From: Acetobacteraceae bacterium | GTDB lineage: Bacteria > Pseudomonadota > Alphaproteobacteria > Acetobacterales > Acetobacteraceae | Length of the DNA: 64,000 bases | Reading direction: 5' to 3' | Assembly: GCA_039613835.1 (NCBI GenBank) | Contig: CP154827.1 | Span: 1,024,501 to 1,088,500 of the forward strand | Notes under the pieces: model-generated | Database searches by the model: none | Seen by the model: only the letters and a program-made list of their open reading frames with translations | Told to the model about the DNA's origin: nothing | Position numbers and translations under genes: made by a program | Shown: piece by piece, positions 1-9,799 of the stretch | How the letters are laid out: the number at the start of each line of letters is the position of its first letter | Numbering within the stretch: the stretch's first letter is position 1

Positions 1-493
1 TCCAGCAACCCGAAACAATCCTGCGCCTCACGGTCCATTTTATTGATGAATGTGACGATGGGAATATCCCACAGGCGGCATATTTCGAAAAGCTTGCGCA
101 TCCGCCCCTCAATGCCTTTTGCAGCGTCGATCACCATCACCGCGCAATCGACGACGGTTAATGTGCGGTAAATGTCCTCGGAGAAATCTTCATGGCCCGG
201 CCTGTCGAGAAGAATTGAAGATGCACCCGCCATATTCAAACGTCATCATGGAAGTCACGAGGAAATACCGCGATCCCGCTCAATCCCCATCCAGTCCGAG
301 TGGGTGCGGCGTCTCTCACCCTTAGCACGGACATTGCCCGCCATCTGGATGGGCACCACCCGCCCGTAGGATGCACTCTGTCAGGGTCGTCTTACCCGCA
401 TCGGGATGGGAGATAATCGCAAAGCTGCGCCGCTTGGCGATCTCCTGCGTCAGGGCCTTGTGAGACGCGGATGTGAGGGGGGCTTTCAGACAT
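1..493 (-). pseudogene. prfC: Peptide chain release factor 3, 5' part, frameshifted
   Basis: RF3 is the translational GTPase that recycles RF1/RF2 after termination. The minus strand shows RF3 segments in several frames: the G1 region [13 protein letters not shown], then [38 protein letters not shown], and finally [14 protein letters not shown], which runs off the window edge. The probable ATG is at 493-491, but the frame changes within the first few codons. It changes again near 350, near 270 (in GISVVTS) and near 210, where the G3 motif DTPGHE reads DRPGHE. At least four indels in about 490 bases make this a non-functional remnant. The family call is firm; the 3' end lies outside the window. 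RF3 is dispensable in many bacteria, so loss is tolerable. rpsD lies upstream on the same strand. Confidence 0.85.
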
Positions 494-512
494 GGGAATG
501 TTTCAACAACAC

Positions 513-552
513 GCGAAACAAAGACGCCGGACCAGGCTGTCCCGGTCCGGCG
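513..552 (-). terminator. Intrinsic terminator after rpsD
   Basis: A perfect 9-bp stem (525-533 with 544-552, CGCCGGACC/GGTCCGGCG) with a 10-nt loop is followed on the minus strand by TCTTTGTTT. It lies 30 nt past the rpsD stop and overlaps the start region of the broken prfC, as expected for a monocistronic ribosomal protein gene. Confidence 0.8.
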
Positions 553-582
553 TTGTCGCAACTCTTCAGCCGAAGCTGAAAA

Positions 583-1200
583 TTAGCGAGAATAGAACTC
601 GACGACGAGGTTCGGTTCCATCTGCACCGGATATGGCACATCTGTCAGACGTGGCGTGCGGAGGAACTTGCCTTTCATCTGGCGATGATCAGCCTCGATA
701 TATTCAGGCACGTCACGCTCACCGCTTTGCGCGGCGTCAAGGACGATGGCCAGCTGCTTGCTTTTCTCACGCACTTCGATGACGTCACCATCACGCACGA
801 GGAAAGAAGGGATATTCACTTTACGCCCGTTGACCGTGATATGGCCATGGCTGACAAACTGACGCGCCGCAAAAGGCGTGATCACGAATTTGAGGCGGTA
901 AATCACCGCGTCAAGGCGACGCTCAAGCAGGTCAATCAGGTTTTCTGAGGTATCACCCTTGCGGCGCACAGCCTCATCATAATAGCGGCGAAACTGCTTC
1001 TCGCTAATATTGCCGTAATAGCCCTTCAGCTTCTGCTTCGCCATCAGCTGCACAGAGTAATCTGACGGCTTCTGCTTGCGGCGCTGTCCGTGCTGGCCCG
1101 GCCCATATTCACGCTTATTGACCGGCGATTTGGCACGTCCCCAAAGGTTGACCCCAAGGCGACGGTTAATCTTATATTTGCTTTCCTGGCGCTTGCTCAT
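583..1200 (-). CDS. rpsD: 30S ribosomal protein S4
   Basis: S4 is a primary 16S rRNA-binding protein that nucleates assembly of the 30S body and contributes to decoding accuracy. The 205-aa product has the normal length. It starts [16 protein letters not shown] and has the S4 RNA-binding fold (about residues 95-155, with [21 protein letters not shown]) and the conserved VVEFYSR C-terminus. The ATG at 1200 gives the family-typical N-terminus. It is intact, unlike the adjacent prfC remnant, and a strong terminator follows it, so it is probably transcribed alone. The 236 bases upstream (1201-1436) show no gene and should hold its promoter. Confidence 0.97.
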   Translation of the reverse strand: MSKRQESKYKINRRLGVNLWGRAKSPVNKREYGPGQHGQRRKQKPSDYSVQLMAKQKLKGYYGNISEKQFRRYYDEAVRRKGDTSENLIDLLERRLDAVIYRLKFVITPFAARQFVSHGHITVNGRKVNIPSFLVRDGDVIEVREKSKQLAIVLDAAQSGERDVPEYIEADHRQMKGKFLRTPRLTDVPYPVQMEPNLVVEFYSR

Positions 1201-1436
1201 CTTTGCAAGAACTCATTTCACAATATGGGCAACCTCTGCGCTGCAAGATCACCACCTGTTGCGCCGGTAGGCTTCCTCTCGAATTAGAAGAAGCGGGCGC
1301 ATACCCAATACCTTAACCGATGGGGCAGCACCCAGTCCGGTCCGATATGTCCACGTTCCCGGCAATGAAGGGGAAAGTAGCGATTTTATCGCTATAAATC
1401 AACCGAAATCTGCGATCTGCCCGTTCAGGCCATCCA

Positions 1437-2834
1437 TCAGGCCGCCCCCAGCGCCGCACGCCGCGCCCGCAGGACGTAACCCATCCGGATGAGAAGCAGG
1501 AGCGACAGCACAGCCAGCCCCGCCGCAAGCCCCCACCAGAGCCCCTCAACACCGTAATGCCCCTGAAAAGCCACCCAGCGACCACCGAAAACCGAAATCG
1601 GGATATAAGTGATGAACATGAAGATCATCGGCAGAAGCGTATCCTGACATCCCCGCAAAATCCCGTTACAGGCGGCCTGCAGACCATCGACGATCTGAAA
1701 TAACCCACTGATCTTCAGCAGGCTCGACGCCATCGCGATGACATGCGGGGCATTATTCGTTTTCGGGTCGATGATGAACCGGGCAATATCATCGGAGAAG
1801 ACAAAAATAATCGTTGCAGCAAGCAGGCTCCAGAGCATGGAGAGCCCAATGCATGCCATGGCGGAGCGCCCCGCCGCAACGACATCCCGCGCGCCCAGCC
1901 AGAATGACACGCGGATATTGACGGCCTGCGACAAGGCCAGATTCACCATAAAGCTCAGTGTTGCGATATTGAGGGCCACCTGATGCGCCGCGGCGGATTC
2001 CGTGCCGAGGACACCCGCATTAAGGCCAGAAATTTCAAAGGCCATTAATTCCGCACCGCTCGCCCCGACCATGGGGAGGCCCAGTTTGAGCATCTTCCAG
2101 AGTTGCGGCCAGTCGACGCGGGTCAGGCGCAGATGGTCCTTAAGATGATGACGCGACAGGGAGACGACCACCAGGGCGACCGCCGTGCCCCAACCCGTCA
2201 CGGTCGTCGCGATTGCCGAACCCCACATACCCATTGCTGACAGGCCGAACCAGCCATAGATCAGCGTCGCATTGAGGAAGCCATTGGCCAACGCCATCAA
2301 TGGCATCGTCCAGAGGAGGAGGAACTCACTCCCCAATGCCGGCAGGATGACGCGCAGCAGCCCGATCACGACCAATACCGGTGGCAATCCCCAAAGGAGG
2401 ATATGCATGAAAACCCGGCCCTGCATGACGATAATTTCCGGCTCACCCAACCAGGAGAAGATTTTGCCAATCGGGGACAGGATCAGAAATACCGGCACGC
2501 AGAGAAACGCGCCCAATGCGATGCCCGTTGTCACCAGGTCAGCGAGGGAGGTCAAATGTTTCCGGCGCGCATGGGCTTCACCACGTCGCGTGGCGATCAG
2601 GATACTGGCAGCGCCGAGGGCGGATTGAAATGTGATCAGCGTGCAGAAAAACAATGTCGATGTCAGGCCGCCCACGGCCAGCGCCGTCGCCCCCAATCCG
2701 CCAAGGAGGATCGAATCGGTGACGCCCATGGCGATTTCGCTGAGTTGCGAAAAGCTGAGTGGCAGGGCCAGAAGGACGAGCCGGTGCAATTGTGCCCGCC
2801 AGAGCCGCGCCTGCTGGCTGGTATCTTCAGTCAC
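1437..2834 (-). CDS. MATE family multidrug/Na+ antiporter
   Basis: This integral inner-membrane exporter belongs to the NorM-like MATE family, which expels organic cations or drugs against a Na+ or H+ gradient. The protein has about twelve hydrophobic helices in two halves. The first helix region reads LALPLSFSQLSEIAMGVTDS, as in NorM-type transporters. I chose the GTG at 2834 (465 aa, starting VTEDTSQQ). The open frame extends to a TTG at 2915, but that would give an unusual leader and leave only 16 nt before the divergent cysS. No strong ribosome-binding site marks either start. The substrate cannot be told from sequence. It appears intact and monocistronic, with a promoter shared divergently with cysS. 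Confidence 0.85.
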   Translation of the reverse strand: MTEDTSQQARLWRAQLHRLVLLALPLSFSQLSEIAMGVTDSILLGGLGATALAVGGLTSTLFFCTLITFQSALGAASILIATRRGEAHARRKHLTSLADLVTTGIALGAFLCVPVFLILSPIGKIFSWLGEPEIIVMQGRVFMHILLWGLPPVLVVIGLLRVILPALGSEFLLLWTMPLMALANGFLNATLIYGWFGLSAMGMWGSAIATTVTGWGTAVALVVVSLSRHHLKDHLRLTRVDWPQLWKMLKLGLPMVGASGAELMAFEISGLNAGVLGTESAAAHQVALNIATLSFMVNLALSQAVNIRVSFWLGARDVVAAGRSAMACIGLSMLWSLLAATIIFVFSDDIARFIIDPKTNNAPHVIAMASSLLKISGLFQIVDGLQAACNGILRGCQDTLLPMIFMFITYIPISVFGGRWVAFQGHYGVEGLWWGLAAGLAVLSLLLLIRMGYVLRARRAALGAA

Positions 2835-2931
2835 TTTGAGACGCCAAAACAAATAAATCGCCAAGATATTTCGGCAATTTGTGAGAATGAGAGTTGCGTT
2901 GCCCGACAGACTCAAGCAATGAAAACCGATT

Positions 2932-4293
2932 ATGACATCGTCTTATCACAAGCTCACGCTGCACAATAGCTTTACCCGCAAGAAAGAGCGCTTCACGCCC
3001 ATCGAAGCTAAGCATGTGCGCGTCTATTATTGCGGCCCGACCGTTTATGATGCGGTGCATATCGGCAATTTACGCGCCATGCTCAGCGCCGATATATTGG
3101 TACGTTTATTGCGACGCCTTTATCCGCGCGTCACCTATGTGCGCAATATCACCGATGTGGATGATAAAATCACCGCCCGTGCGGCTGAAAACGGTGAGAG
3201 CATCGCAGATCTGACGGCGCGGACGGCCGCGATGTTTCACGCCGACGTAGCGGAACTGGAGATTGTCCCGCCCGATATTGAGCCGCGCGCGACGCATCAT
3301 ATCGGCGAAATGCTGGAGATGATCGCGTCCCTCATCGCCTCAAACCACGCTTATATTGCGGAAGGCCATGTGCTGTTTTCCGTCGCGGATTTTCCTTCTT
3401 ATGGCGCGCTTTCAGGGCGTTCGTCGGAGGATTTGCTCGCCGGAGCGCGGGTTGAGGTCGCGCCTTACAAACGCCATCCCGGCGATTTTGTGCTCTGGAA
3501 ACCCTCCGCGGCTGATCAGCCCGGTTGGGACAGCCCTTACGGGTTTGGGCGCCCTGGCTGGCACATTGAGTGCTCGGCCATGTCGCGGCGTTATCTCGGC
3601 GAGTCTTTCGATATTCACGGCGGGGGGGATGACCTGCTTTTTCCCCATCATGAGAATGAACGCGCCCAGTCACTTTGCTCCGCCCCGACGAGCCGCTTTG
3701 CCAATTACTGGCTACATAACGCCATGCTGCTCTCTAATGGTGAGAAAATGTCCAAGTCATTGGGCAATTTCTACACAGTTCGCGATGTACTCGCCAAAGC
3801 GCCAGCCGAAGCCCTGCGCCTCCTGATGCTGGGCACCCATTATCGCGCCGTGCTTGATTTTTCGTGGGAAAGACTGGCAGAGGCGAAAAACACATTGGAT
3901 CGCTTCTATCGTGCTCTGGAGGCTTATCAGGGCGTTGATCTTCCTGAGGTATCCGTCGCGGTAGCCGTTATGGAAGCACTTTGCGACGATCTTAATACCG
4001 CTCAGGCGCTCGCGCATATGCACCACGACGCGACCCGCGCATTGGAGGGAGGCTGTCAGGCCGCCGCATCCTTGAAGGCTTCCGGCACTTTATTGGGCCT
4101 GTTGAAGTCCGACCCGGATCAATGGTTCGGTCGGCAGGATGCTGACCCGGACGTCACTCGTCTCGTCGCTGAACGTTCCGCCGCGAAAGCCGCACGCGAT
4201 TTTGCCCGCGCCGATGCGATCCGGGACCAACTTCATGAGATGGGCATCATATTGGAAGATTCGGCCCAAGGCACGGTCTGGAAGCGCGCGTGA
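2932..4293 (+). CDS. cysS: Cysteinyl-tRNA synthetase
   Basis: This class I aminoacyl-tRNA synthetase charges tRNA-Cys. At 453 aa it is of normal length. Visible signatures are the zinc-site cysteine and nucleotide site in YYCGPTVYDAVHIGN (HIGN is the HIGH-box variant), further zinc ligands in WHIECSAMS and LLFPHHENE, and the KMSKS loop in GEKMSKSLGN. The C-terminal helical anticodon-binding region is complete. The ATG at 2932 begins MTSSYHKLTLHNSFTRKKE, a family-typical start. Its TGA overlaps the GTG start of trmJ (GTGA), so the two were translationally coupled. It is intact, although its downstream partner is broken. Confidence 0.97.
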   Translation: MTSSYHKLTLHNSFTRKKERFTPIEAKHVRVYYCGPTVYDAVHIGNLRAMLSADILVRLLRRLYPRVTYVRNITDVDDKITARAAENGESIADLTARTAAMFHADVAELEIVPPDIEPRATHHIGEMLEMIASLIASNHAYIAEGHVLFSVADFPSYGALSGRSSEDLLAGARVEVAPYKRHPGDFVLWKPSAADQPGWDSPYGFGRPGWHIECSAMSRRYLGESFDIHGGGDDLLFPHHENERAQSLCSAPTSRFANYWLHNAMLLSNGEKMSKSLGNFYTVRDVLAKAPAEALRLLMLGTHYRAVLDFSWERLAEAKNTLDRFYRALEAYQGVDLPEVSVAVAVMEALCDDLNTAQALAHMHHDATRALEGGCQAAASLKASGTLLGLLKSDPDQWFGRQDADPDVTRLVAERSAAKAARDFARADAIRDQLHEMGIILEDSAQGTVWKRA

Positions 4294-5090
4294 CAGGGCG
4301 TGACGGCGGCGACGCCATCGGCCCGACGACGGAGAACAGCCCGGTCATCATCCTCGTCCGTCCCCAACTCGCGGAGAATGTCGGCACCACCGCGCGCGCC
4401 ATGGCGAATGGCGGGCTTTTCCACCTGCGTCTTGTTGCGCCGCGCGATGGGTGGTCGCAGGAGCGCGCCTGGTATGCATCCTCCGGGGTGCACTGAATCC
4501 TTAATGCGACGACGGTTCATGAAACGGTCGATGAGGCGGTTGCTGGCCTGCATCGTGTATTCGCCACCTGCTCGCGCCCGCGTCACATTATCAAAACGGT
4601 GATGACTCCCCGCAATGCCGCCGCTGACATACGCCTCACAGAGGCCTGCCATCTCAGCATCGGCATTCTCTTCGAGCCGGAACGCGCCGGGCTCGATAAT
4701 GAGGATATGGCCCGCGCTGACACGCTTATCCGGTATCCTCTCAATCCGGACTTCATGTCTCTAAACCTCGCACAGGCCGTGCTGATCATGGCCTATGAAT
4801 GGTGGATGGCGGCTGATAACACCCGCCGCACGTCCTTATGACGAATGAGACACGAGTGGCCAGTAAAGGCGCTATCGAGAACTTTTTTGGAAATCTCACG
4901 CGACGCCTGGATGAAACCGGCTTTTGGCGCAATGTGCAGAAACGCCCCGGGATGATTCGCAATCTGCGACATTATTTCCAGCGGGGGGAATCACGGAGCA
5001 GGAACTCCGCACCCTGCATGGCGTGGTAACGGAGCTTTCCCGCACCGCGGAATTGTCCGCCTCAAAAAGGCGGCACAAGGCAGCGCTAAA
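4290..5090 (+). pseudogene. trmJ: tRNA (Cm32/Um32) methyltransferase TrmJ, broken
   Basis: TrmJ is a SPOUT methyltransferase that 2'-O-methylates residue 32 of tRNAs. The N-terminal half (PVIILVRPQLAENVGTTARA) and SPOUT knot motifs (LFEPERAGLDNEDMARADTL, YPLNPDFMSLNLAQAV) are clear. An in-frame TGA at 4494-4496 falls where family members usually read ADRIL, so CGA to TGA is the simplest origin. Frameshifts follow near 4838 (into TNETRVASKGAIENFF) and near 4988 (into EQELRTLHGVVTELSR). Three independent lesions make this a pseudogene. The GTG start overlaps the cysS stop. The 3' limit is approximate because the C-terminal reading frame drifts without a recognisable end. Confidence 0.85.
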
Positions 5091-5179
5091 GAGGGCCAGC
5101 CTGACGGTTGACGCACTTTTGAGCGTTAGACGTCCTCGGGCCGCAATCGCCGGTAAATGCGCGCCACGACTTCTCAGGA

Positions 5180-5719
5180 TCACGATCCCAGAATGGGCCG
5201 AGCCTCACCAATCAGCTGTGTACGGACGGCGTCAATCGCGTCGCGACACACCACATCTTTCGGTGGTGAGGCGTCAACGGGAATCACAGGCTCATCCTCA
5301 GAAGGCGGCTCCAGCGTCCGCAATTGGCTTGGCACAAGCGATGCCGGCATGAAATGATGCTGCCGATGCTTGAGTCGGTCCTCCAACGCCGCCTGCGGTG
5401 CCCATAAATACAGGAAGGTGAGATCAAGATCCTGACGCAGCACGTCGCGATAGACACGCTTCAACGCGGAGCAAGTCAAAACACCACCCGTCTCGCGATG
5501 CTGACGGAGCCATTCATGGCAGCGTTCCAGCCAGGGCCAGCGATCCTCATCCGTCAGGGGGATACCGTGACTCATTTTTTCGATATTGGCGGGGCCATGA
5601 AGGTCATCCCCCTCCTGAAATGGCCAGTCAAACGCCGTGCTCAGCGCCTTGGCGATTGCCGATTTGCCTGTGCCGGTCACGCCCATCACAACGACCAGTT
5701 TTGACGCATAACGTTCCAT
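5180..5719 (-). CDS. gntK: Gluconokinase, thermoresistant GntK type
   Basis: It phosphorylates gluconate to 6-phosphogluconate, feeding the pentose-phosphate route. The 179-aa protein is a P-loop kinase with Walker A GVTGTGKS at residues 14-21. The family segments FQEGDDLHGPANIEKM, GIPLTDEDRWPWL and CSALKRVYRD are all present. ATG start at 5719. It is the last gene of the minus-strand pentose-phosphate cluster, 11 nt after rpiA, and gluconate is a typical substrate of acetic acid bacteria. It is intact and faces the broken trmJ convergently. Confidence 0.93.
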   Translation of the reverse strand: MERYASKLVVVMGVTGTGKSAIAKALSTAFDWPFQEGDDLHGPANIEKMSHGIPLTDEDRWPWLERCHEWLRQHRETGGVLTCSALKRVYRDVLRQDLDLTFLYLWAPQAALEDRLKHRQHHFMPASLVPSQLRTLEPPSEDEPVIPVDASPPKDVVCRDAIDAVRTQLIGEARPILGS

Positions 5720-5730
5720 GAATTCCTCCG

Positions 5731-6462
5731 TTATCGCCTTAAACTTGCCACGCCATTCTGACCCGCAACAAGCACTTCCGAGGTCATGTCGATAAAAAGT
5801 CCGTGGTCAACAACACCGGTGATCGCCGCAATGTCACGCGCGAGGGAAGCCGCATCGGTGATCGGGTCAAACACGCAGTCAAGGATGAAATTATGGTTAT
5901 CCGTCTGATAAATCCTGCCGTCTTTCTCCGTTCTCGGATGCGCCGTGCGCGCCCCGATTTTTGAAATCAGTAGGGTCTGGATACGCTCCCACCCCCAGGG
6001 GATGACCTCAATCGGTAAGGGCATACGGGAACCAAGAGAATCGACGATTTTCCTGTCATCGACAATCACGATGAATTTTCGTGCCGCCGAGGCGACGATT
6101 TTTTCCCGCAAAAGCGCGCCGCCGCGCCCTTTGATCAATGTCAGGCTTTTTCGATCGATCTCATCCGCGCCATCAATGGCGATGTCGAGGATGGGATCCT
6201 GGACGAAATCCGATAATGTGATGCCCAGTCGCCGCGCTTGTTCTCCACTTGCTTCCGATGTCGGAATCGCCCGGATGCGGAGATTTTCATTTTTGACGCG
6301 TGCGGCAAGCGCATCAATCATGACACTTGCCGTCGTGCCACTTCCCAGCCCAACCGCCATGCCGTCTTCAATATATTTCACGGCATCCTGCGCCGCTTCC
6401 CACTTGAACTGAAGCTGCGCGTCGCGCTGGGGCGAGATATCTTCCGATGATGTGCCCGTCAT
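5731..6462 (-). CDS. rpiA: Ribose-5-phosphate isomerase A
   Basis: It interconverts ribulose-5-phosphate and ribose-5-phosphate. The 243-aa protein shows the substrate loop GLGSGTTASV, the catalytic DGADEID motif and KGRGGALLREK, all diagnostic of RpiA. Its ATG overlaps the pgl stop as ATGA (6459-6462), implying translational coupling. About 20 extra N-terminal residues (TSSEDISPQRDAQLQ) precede the core. It is intact. Confidence 0.96.
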   Translation of the reverse strand: MTGTSSEDISPQRDAQLQFKWEAAQDAVKYIEDGMAVGLGSGTTASVMIDALAARVKNENLRIRAIPTSEASGEQARRLGITLSDFVQDPILDIAIDGADEIDRKSLTLIKGRGGALLREKIVASAARKFIVIVDDRKIVDSLGSRMPLPIEVIPWGWERIQTLLISKIGARTAHPRTEKDGRIYQTDNHNFILDCVFDPITDAASLARDIAAITGVVDHGLFIDMTSEVLVAGQNGVASLRR

Positions 6463-7202
6463 GAGACGCCCTCAGTAACGGCCTTGTCGCACAGAAACGT
6501 CATCTCACCCTGTGTGGTGACATGGCTGGAAGGCAGCGCATCGTCTCCCGACCGGACACGGCGGAACATTTCTGCCTTCCCCTTGCCCTCGAGCAGGAAG
6601 ACCACGTGCCGGCTGGAGGCAATGGCGGGGTAGGTCAAGGTGATGCGCGTATGAGGCGCATCATCCGGCACGCAGGTCGCGACCCACTTCTCACGCTCCT
6701 GCAAGACCGGTTGCCGGGGGAACAGTGACGCTGTGTGCCCGTCCTGCCCCATCCCCAGCATGACGACATCAAAAAATGGCCGCGCCGGGTCAAGATCCTG
6801 CGCGCCATAATGCGCCTGCAACAAACGCTGATAGGATGCCGCATCCTCTTCCGCCGTGCCATTTGTCGGGATCGGGTAGACGCGACCTTTCGTGGCCGCA
6901 ACGTGGTTGAAAAGCGTTTCACAACTCATGCGGTAATTACTGGCTGCATCATCATGAGGCACGTGGCGCTCATCACCATAGTAAAATGCAACGCGCTCCC
7001 ACGGCATACGCGCGACAAAAGCAGGCGAGGCGAGAAGCTCGAAAAGCTTCTTCGGCGTGCTGCCGCCTGATAAAGCGATGCGAAAGATACCTTCTTTCTT
7101 GGCCTGTGCCAGCGCGACGAGGCGTTGCGCCATATCGAGAGCGACCTCCGCGCCGTCAGCACGGACCATGATTTTCGCTGTTTTGACGGTATCACCGCTC
7201 AT
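6459..7202 (-). CDS. pgl: 6-phosphogluconolactonase
   Basis: It hydrolyses 6-phosphoglucono-lactone made by Zwf. The 247-aa protein is of the NagB/DevB-like Pgl family, with the phosphate loop ALSGGSTPKKLFELL and the catalytic motif GMGQDGHTASLFP. The start ATG overlaps the upstream HAD phosphatase stop (ATGA at 7199-7202), and its stop overlaps the rpiA start in the same way. The HAD-pgl-rpiA trio is therefore likely made in fixed proportions from one message. Confidence 0.95.
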   Translation of the reverse strand: MSGDTVKTAKIMVRADGAEVALDMAQRLVALAQAKKEGIFRIALSGGSTPKKLFELLASPAFVARMPWERVAFYYGDERHVPHDDAASNYRMSCETLFNHVAATKGRVYPIPTNGTAEEDAASYQRLLQAHYGAQDLDPARPFFDVVMLGMGQDGHTASLFPRQPVLQEREKWVATCVPDDAPHTRITLTYPAIASSRHVVFLLEGKGKAEMFRRVRSGDDALPSSHVTTQGEMTFLCDKAVTEGVS

Positions 7203-8083
7203 GGCGTTTCCTTCCTGTCTATTTCAGTGGCCGGTGCGTGCGGGAGGACAAATTGCGCCATGGCTTTGGCCCAGCCCTCCTCCGCATTGCTGGCGGTCAC
7301 ATATTTCGCGTGACGCTTGACGTCATCCCGGGCATTGCCCATGGCGATCGAGACCTGGCCGAGCTTGAGCATCGGCACATCATTGCTCATATCACCGATA
7401 CAGGCAACTTCCTCCAAACTGAACCCATAATGCGCGGCGAGGAACTGCAAGGCAAAGCCCTTATTAGCCTTTTGCGGCGTAATATCGAGGTAATAATCGC
7501 TTGAACGATGGACACTTGCCGCGTCACCCAACGTTCTGCTGATTTCCCGTTCGAGCTTTTCCAGCTTCTCCGCATCATCGCAGACGCCCTGAATTTTACC
7601 GACCTGATGGAAATGGGCGCTGAGATCCTCAACGACCTGCGGGGGCGTGCCGACAACATCGCTCTCATGCTGGACATGTGGTGCTGTCTTATCCGTCACG
7701 TACCAGTCACGCTGACTGTAAAGCCACGCATCGACGCCGTTTTCCTGCAAAAGCGTGCAGGCCTGCCGAACGGTTTGCGGCGCGAGTGTCAATGATGAAA
7801 GGATTTTGCCCTGGGAATCGACGATTTCAGCACCATTGAGCGCGCCGATGGGCGTATCCAGCCCCATTTGGCGACGGAACCTCTCCATCCCCGGCGGAAA
7901 ACGGGAACTGACGAGGCAAAGCTTGATCCCCTGCGCTGTCAATTTCCGCGCAGCACGCAGCGTCTCCTCACTCAGGATTTTCTCCTTATTGAGGATAGTC
8001 CCATCCATGTCGGAGACGACCAGTCTGATCGTCTTTGCGGCCGAGATATTTTCCTGACGAGGTTGATCATCCGGCTGTCCCAT
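7199..8083 (-). CDS. HAD-superfamily Cof-type sugar phosphatase
   Basis: A 294-aa haloacid-dehalogenase hydrolase of the Cof/YidA type (C2B cap), acting on small phosphorylated metabolites. Motif I is VVSDMDGTIL (nucleophile Asp of DxD). Motif II is the LVSSR serine. Motif IV is the metal-binding CIGDMSNDVPML near the C-terminus. Its place between zwf and pgl, with ATGA coupling to pgl, suggests a role in trimming sugar-phosphate intermediates of the pathway. The substrate is not shown by sequence. ATG start at 8083; intact. Confidence 0.88.
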   Translation of the reverse strand: MGQPDDQPRQENISAAKTIRLVVSDMDGTILNKEKILSEETLRAARKLTAQGIKLCLVSSRFPPGMERFRRQMGLDTPIGALNGAEIVDSQGKILSSLTLAPQTVRQACTLLQENGVDAWLYSQRDWYVTDKTAPHVQHESDVVGTPPQVVEDLSAHFHQVGKIQGVCDDAEKLEKLEREISRTLGDAASVHRSSDYYLDITPQKANKGFALQFLAAHYGFSLEEVACIGDMSNDVPMLKLGQVSIAMGNARDDVKRHAKYVTASNAEEGWAKAMAQFVLPHAPATEIDRKETP

Positions 8084-8112
8084 ATGAAGCCCCCTCCCTT
8101 TTTCCTGACAAG

Positions 8113-9657
8113 CTATTTAAGCGGTAGCCATTTGCGGCGACTGCTTGAAAGCAACTCATCGGCCTCACGCGGGCCATCGAGACCTGCCGCATAAAAACAT
8201 AAGGGTGGCTGCTCTGCACTTTGCTGGCTGAGCACAGGCTGCACGATGCGCCATCCCTCTTCAATCGAGTCCGCACGTTGAAACAATGTCTGGTCACCGA
8301 TCAGGCAATCATAGATCAATGTCTCATAACCCGTGCTGGGCCCTTCCTGAAACCAATCCGAGTAATCAAACTTCATGCGCACGCCGCCAAGCCGAACGGA
8401 GGGGCCGGGGACTTTGGCAGAAAACTGCATCGTTACCCCTTCCGTCGGTTGGATGTGCAGCACCATGATATTGGGCGTCAATTTATCAACCGGCGTATCG
8501 CGGAAAAGTGCGTATGGCGCCTGCTTGAAATGGATGGCAATTTCAGTTTTGCGGCAGCGCAGGCGCTTCCCCGTGCGGATATAGAATGGAACACCGGCCC
8601 AACGCCAATTATCGATCCGCAGCTTCATGGCGACGTAGGTTTCCGTCTCGCTCCCCATGGAAACATCGGGCTCACCCCGATAGCCACGCAGCGCCTCCGC
8701 ATGGTCACCATTCTTGAAGGAGCCACTGACATATTGGCCGCGCACGGCATTTTCACGCGTGACAGGCTGGATCGCGCTCAGGACTTTCGATTTTTCATTC
8801 CGGACGGCTTCGGCATCGAAAGAAGTCGGCGCTTCCATCGCCACCATCGAAAGGAGCTGCATCAGGTGATTAGGCACCATATCCCGTATGGCACCTGTGC
8901 TTTCATAAAAGCGTCCCCGTCGCTCAACCCCCACCGTCTCTGCCGCGGTGATCTGGATATGGTCAATATTATTGCGATTCCAGAGCGGCTCAAAAAAGCC
9001 GTTCGAAAAGCGAAGGGCGAGGATGTTTTGCACCGTCTCTTTACCAAGATAATGATCAATACGGTAAATCTGCGTTTCACCGAGTGAGCGCAGCAGGCGC
9101 GCATTCAGCTCTTTCGCTGAATTCAGGTCAGAGCCGAAGGGTTTTTCGATAATAACGCGGCGAGAGCAATTTTCAGTCTCTTGCGCGAGGCCGGTTGAGC
9201 CGATAAGGTCAACAACAGAGCCAAAGAAACGCGCCGCAACAGCTAAGTAAAATACAGCACTCCGCTCACCCAGGGCCTCTTTAAGGCGGATATAAGTGCT
9301 CTCTTCTTCAAACGATCCACGAATATACTGGATATTTCCCGTGATGCGATCCCAGTTCTCCTCCTTCAGTTTGGCAGCGCTGGAACCACGTTTACTGACG
9401 AAATCATCGATCGATTTCCGAAATTGTGCCAGAAGCGTTTCTGACGTCATTTCAACCCAATCGACGACGATAACCGAGAATTCGTCACTCAATAAATCGG
9501 CACAATCGAGATTATAGATGGCCGGGATGAGGAGACGTTTGGTGAGATCACCGCCACCGCCAAAAATGACCATGACGCCGGGAGGCGCCTTGTGCAGTCT
9601 GCGCAATGACTGTGTTGGCGACAGCATCTCACGGTCGCTCGTCAAAACGTCGTTCAT
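8113..9657 (-). CDS. zwf: Glucose-6-phosphate 1-dehydrogenase
   Basis: It oxidises glucose-6-phosphate to the lactone, the entry step of the oxidative pentose-phosphate pathway. The nucleotide loop reads IFGGGGDLTKR (classical GASGDLxKR), the substrate-binding and catalytic block is RIDHYLGKE, and EKPFGSDLNSAKELN is also conserved. I chose the ATG at 9657 (MNDVLTSD, about 514 aa). An open frame runs to 9705 with an arginine-rich leader that looks non-coding. The GGGG loop variant does not remove the fold's required glycines. gnd lies upstream and the HAD phosphatase follows, in the same direction. Confidence 0.95.
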   Translation of the reverse strand: MNDVLTSDREMLSPTQSLRRLHKAPPGVMVIFGGGGDLTKRLLIPAIYNLDCADLLSDEFSVIVVDWVEMTSETLLAQFRKSIDDFVSKRGSSAAKLKEENWDRITGNIQYIRGSFEEESTYIRLKEALGERSAVFYLAVAARFFGSVVDLIGSTGLAQETENCSRRVIIEKPFGSDLNSAKELNARLLRSLGETQIYRIDHYLGKETVQNILALRFSNGFFEPLWNRNNIDHIQITAAETVGVERRGRFYESTGAIRDMVPNHLMQLLSMVAMEAPTSFDAEAVRNEKSKVLSAIQPVTRENAVRGQYVSGSFKNGDHAEALRGYRGEPDVSMGSETETYVAMKLRIDNWRWAGVPFYIRTGKRLRCRKTEIAIHFKQAPYALFRDTPVDKLTPNIMVLHIQPTEGVTMQFSAKVPGPSVRLGGVRMKFDYSDWFQEGPSTGYETLIYDCLIGDQTLFQRADSIEEGWRIVQPVLSQQSAEQPPLCFYAAGLDGPREADELLSSSRRKWLPLK

Positions 9658-9769
9658 AACCAGCCCTTTAAGCCCCACCTGCGACAATTTACGCCGCCTG
9701 CGCAACTTACCCTTATAAAAATCTATCTAATCGAAAAACGCAGCGAAGGCAGAAGTTTTCGGAATGGGA

Positions 9770-9788
9770 GGGCGGCATCTCGCCGCCC
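9770..9788 (-). terminator. Stem-loop between gnd and zwf
   Basis: A 7-bp perfect stem (9770-9776 with 9782-9788, GGGCGGC/GCCGCCC) with a 5-nt loop lies just past the gnd stop. No T-tract follows on the minus strand, so it is more likely an RNA-processing or stability element, or a weak attenuator, than a full terminator. Confidence 0.45.
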
Positions 9789-9799
9789 CCGTAAAATGC

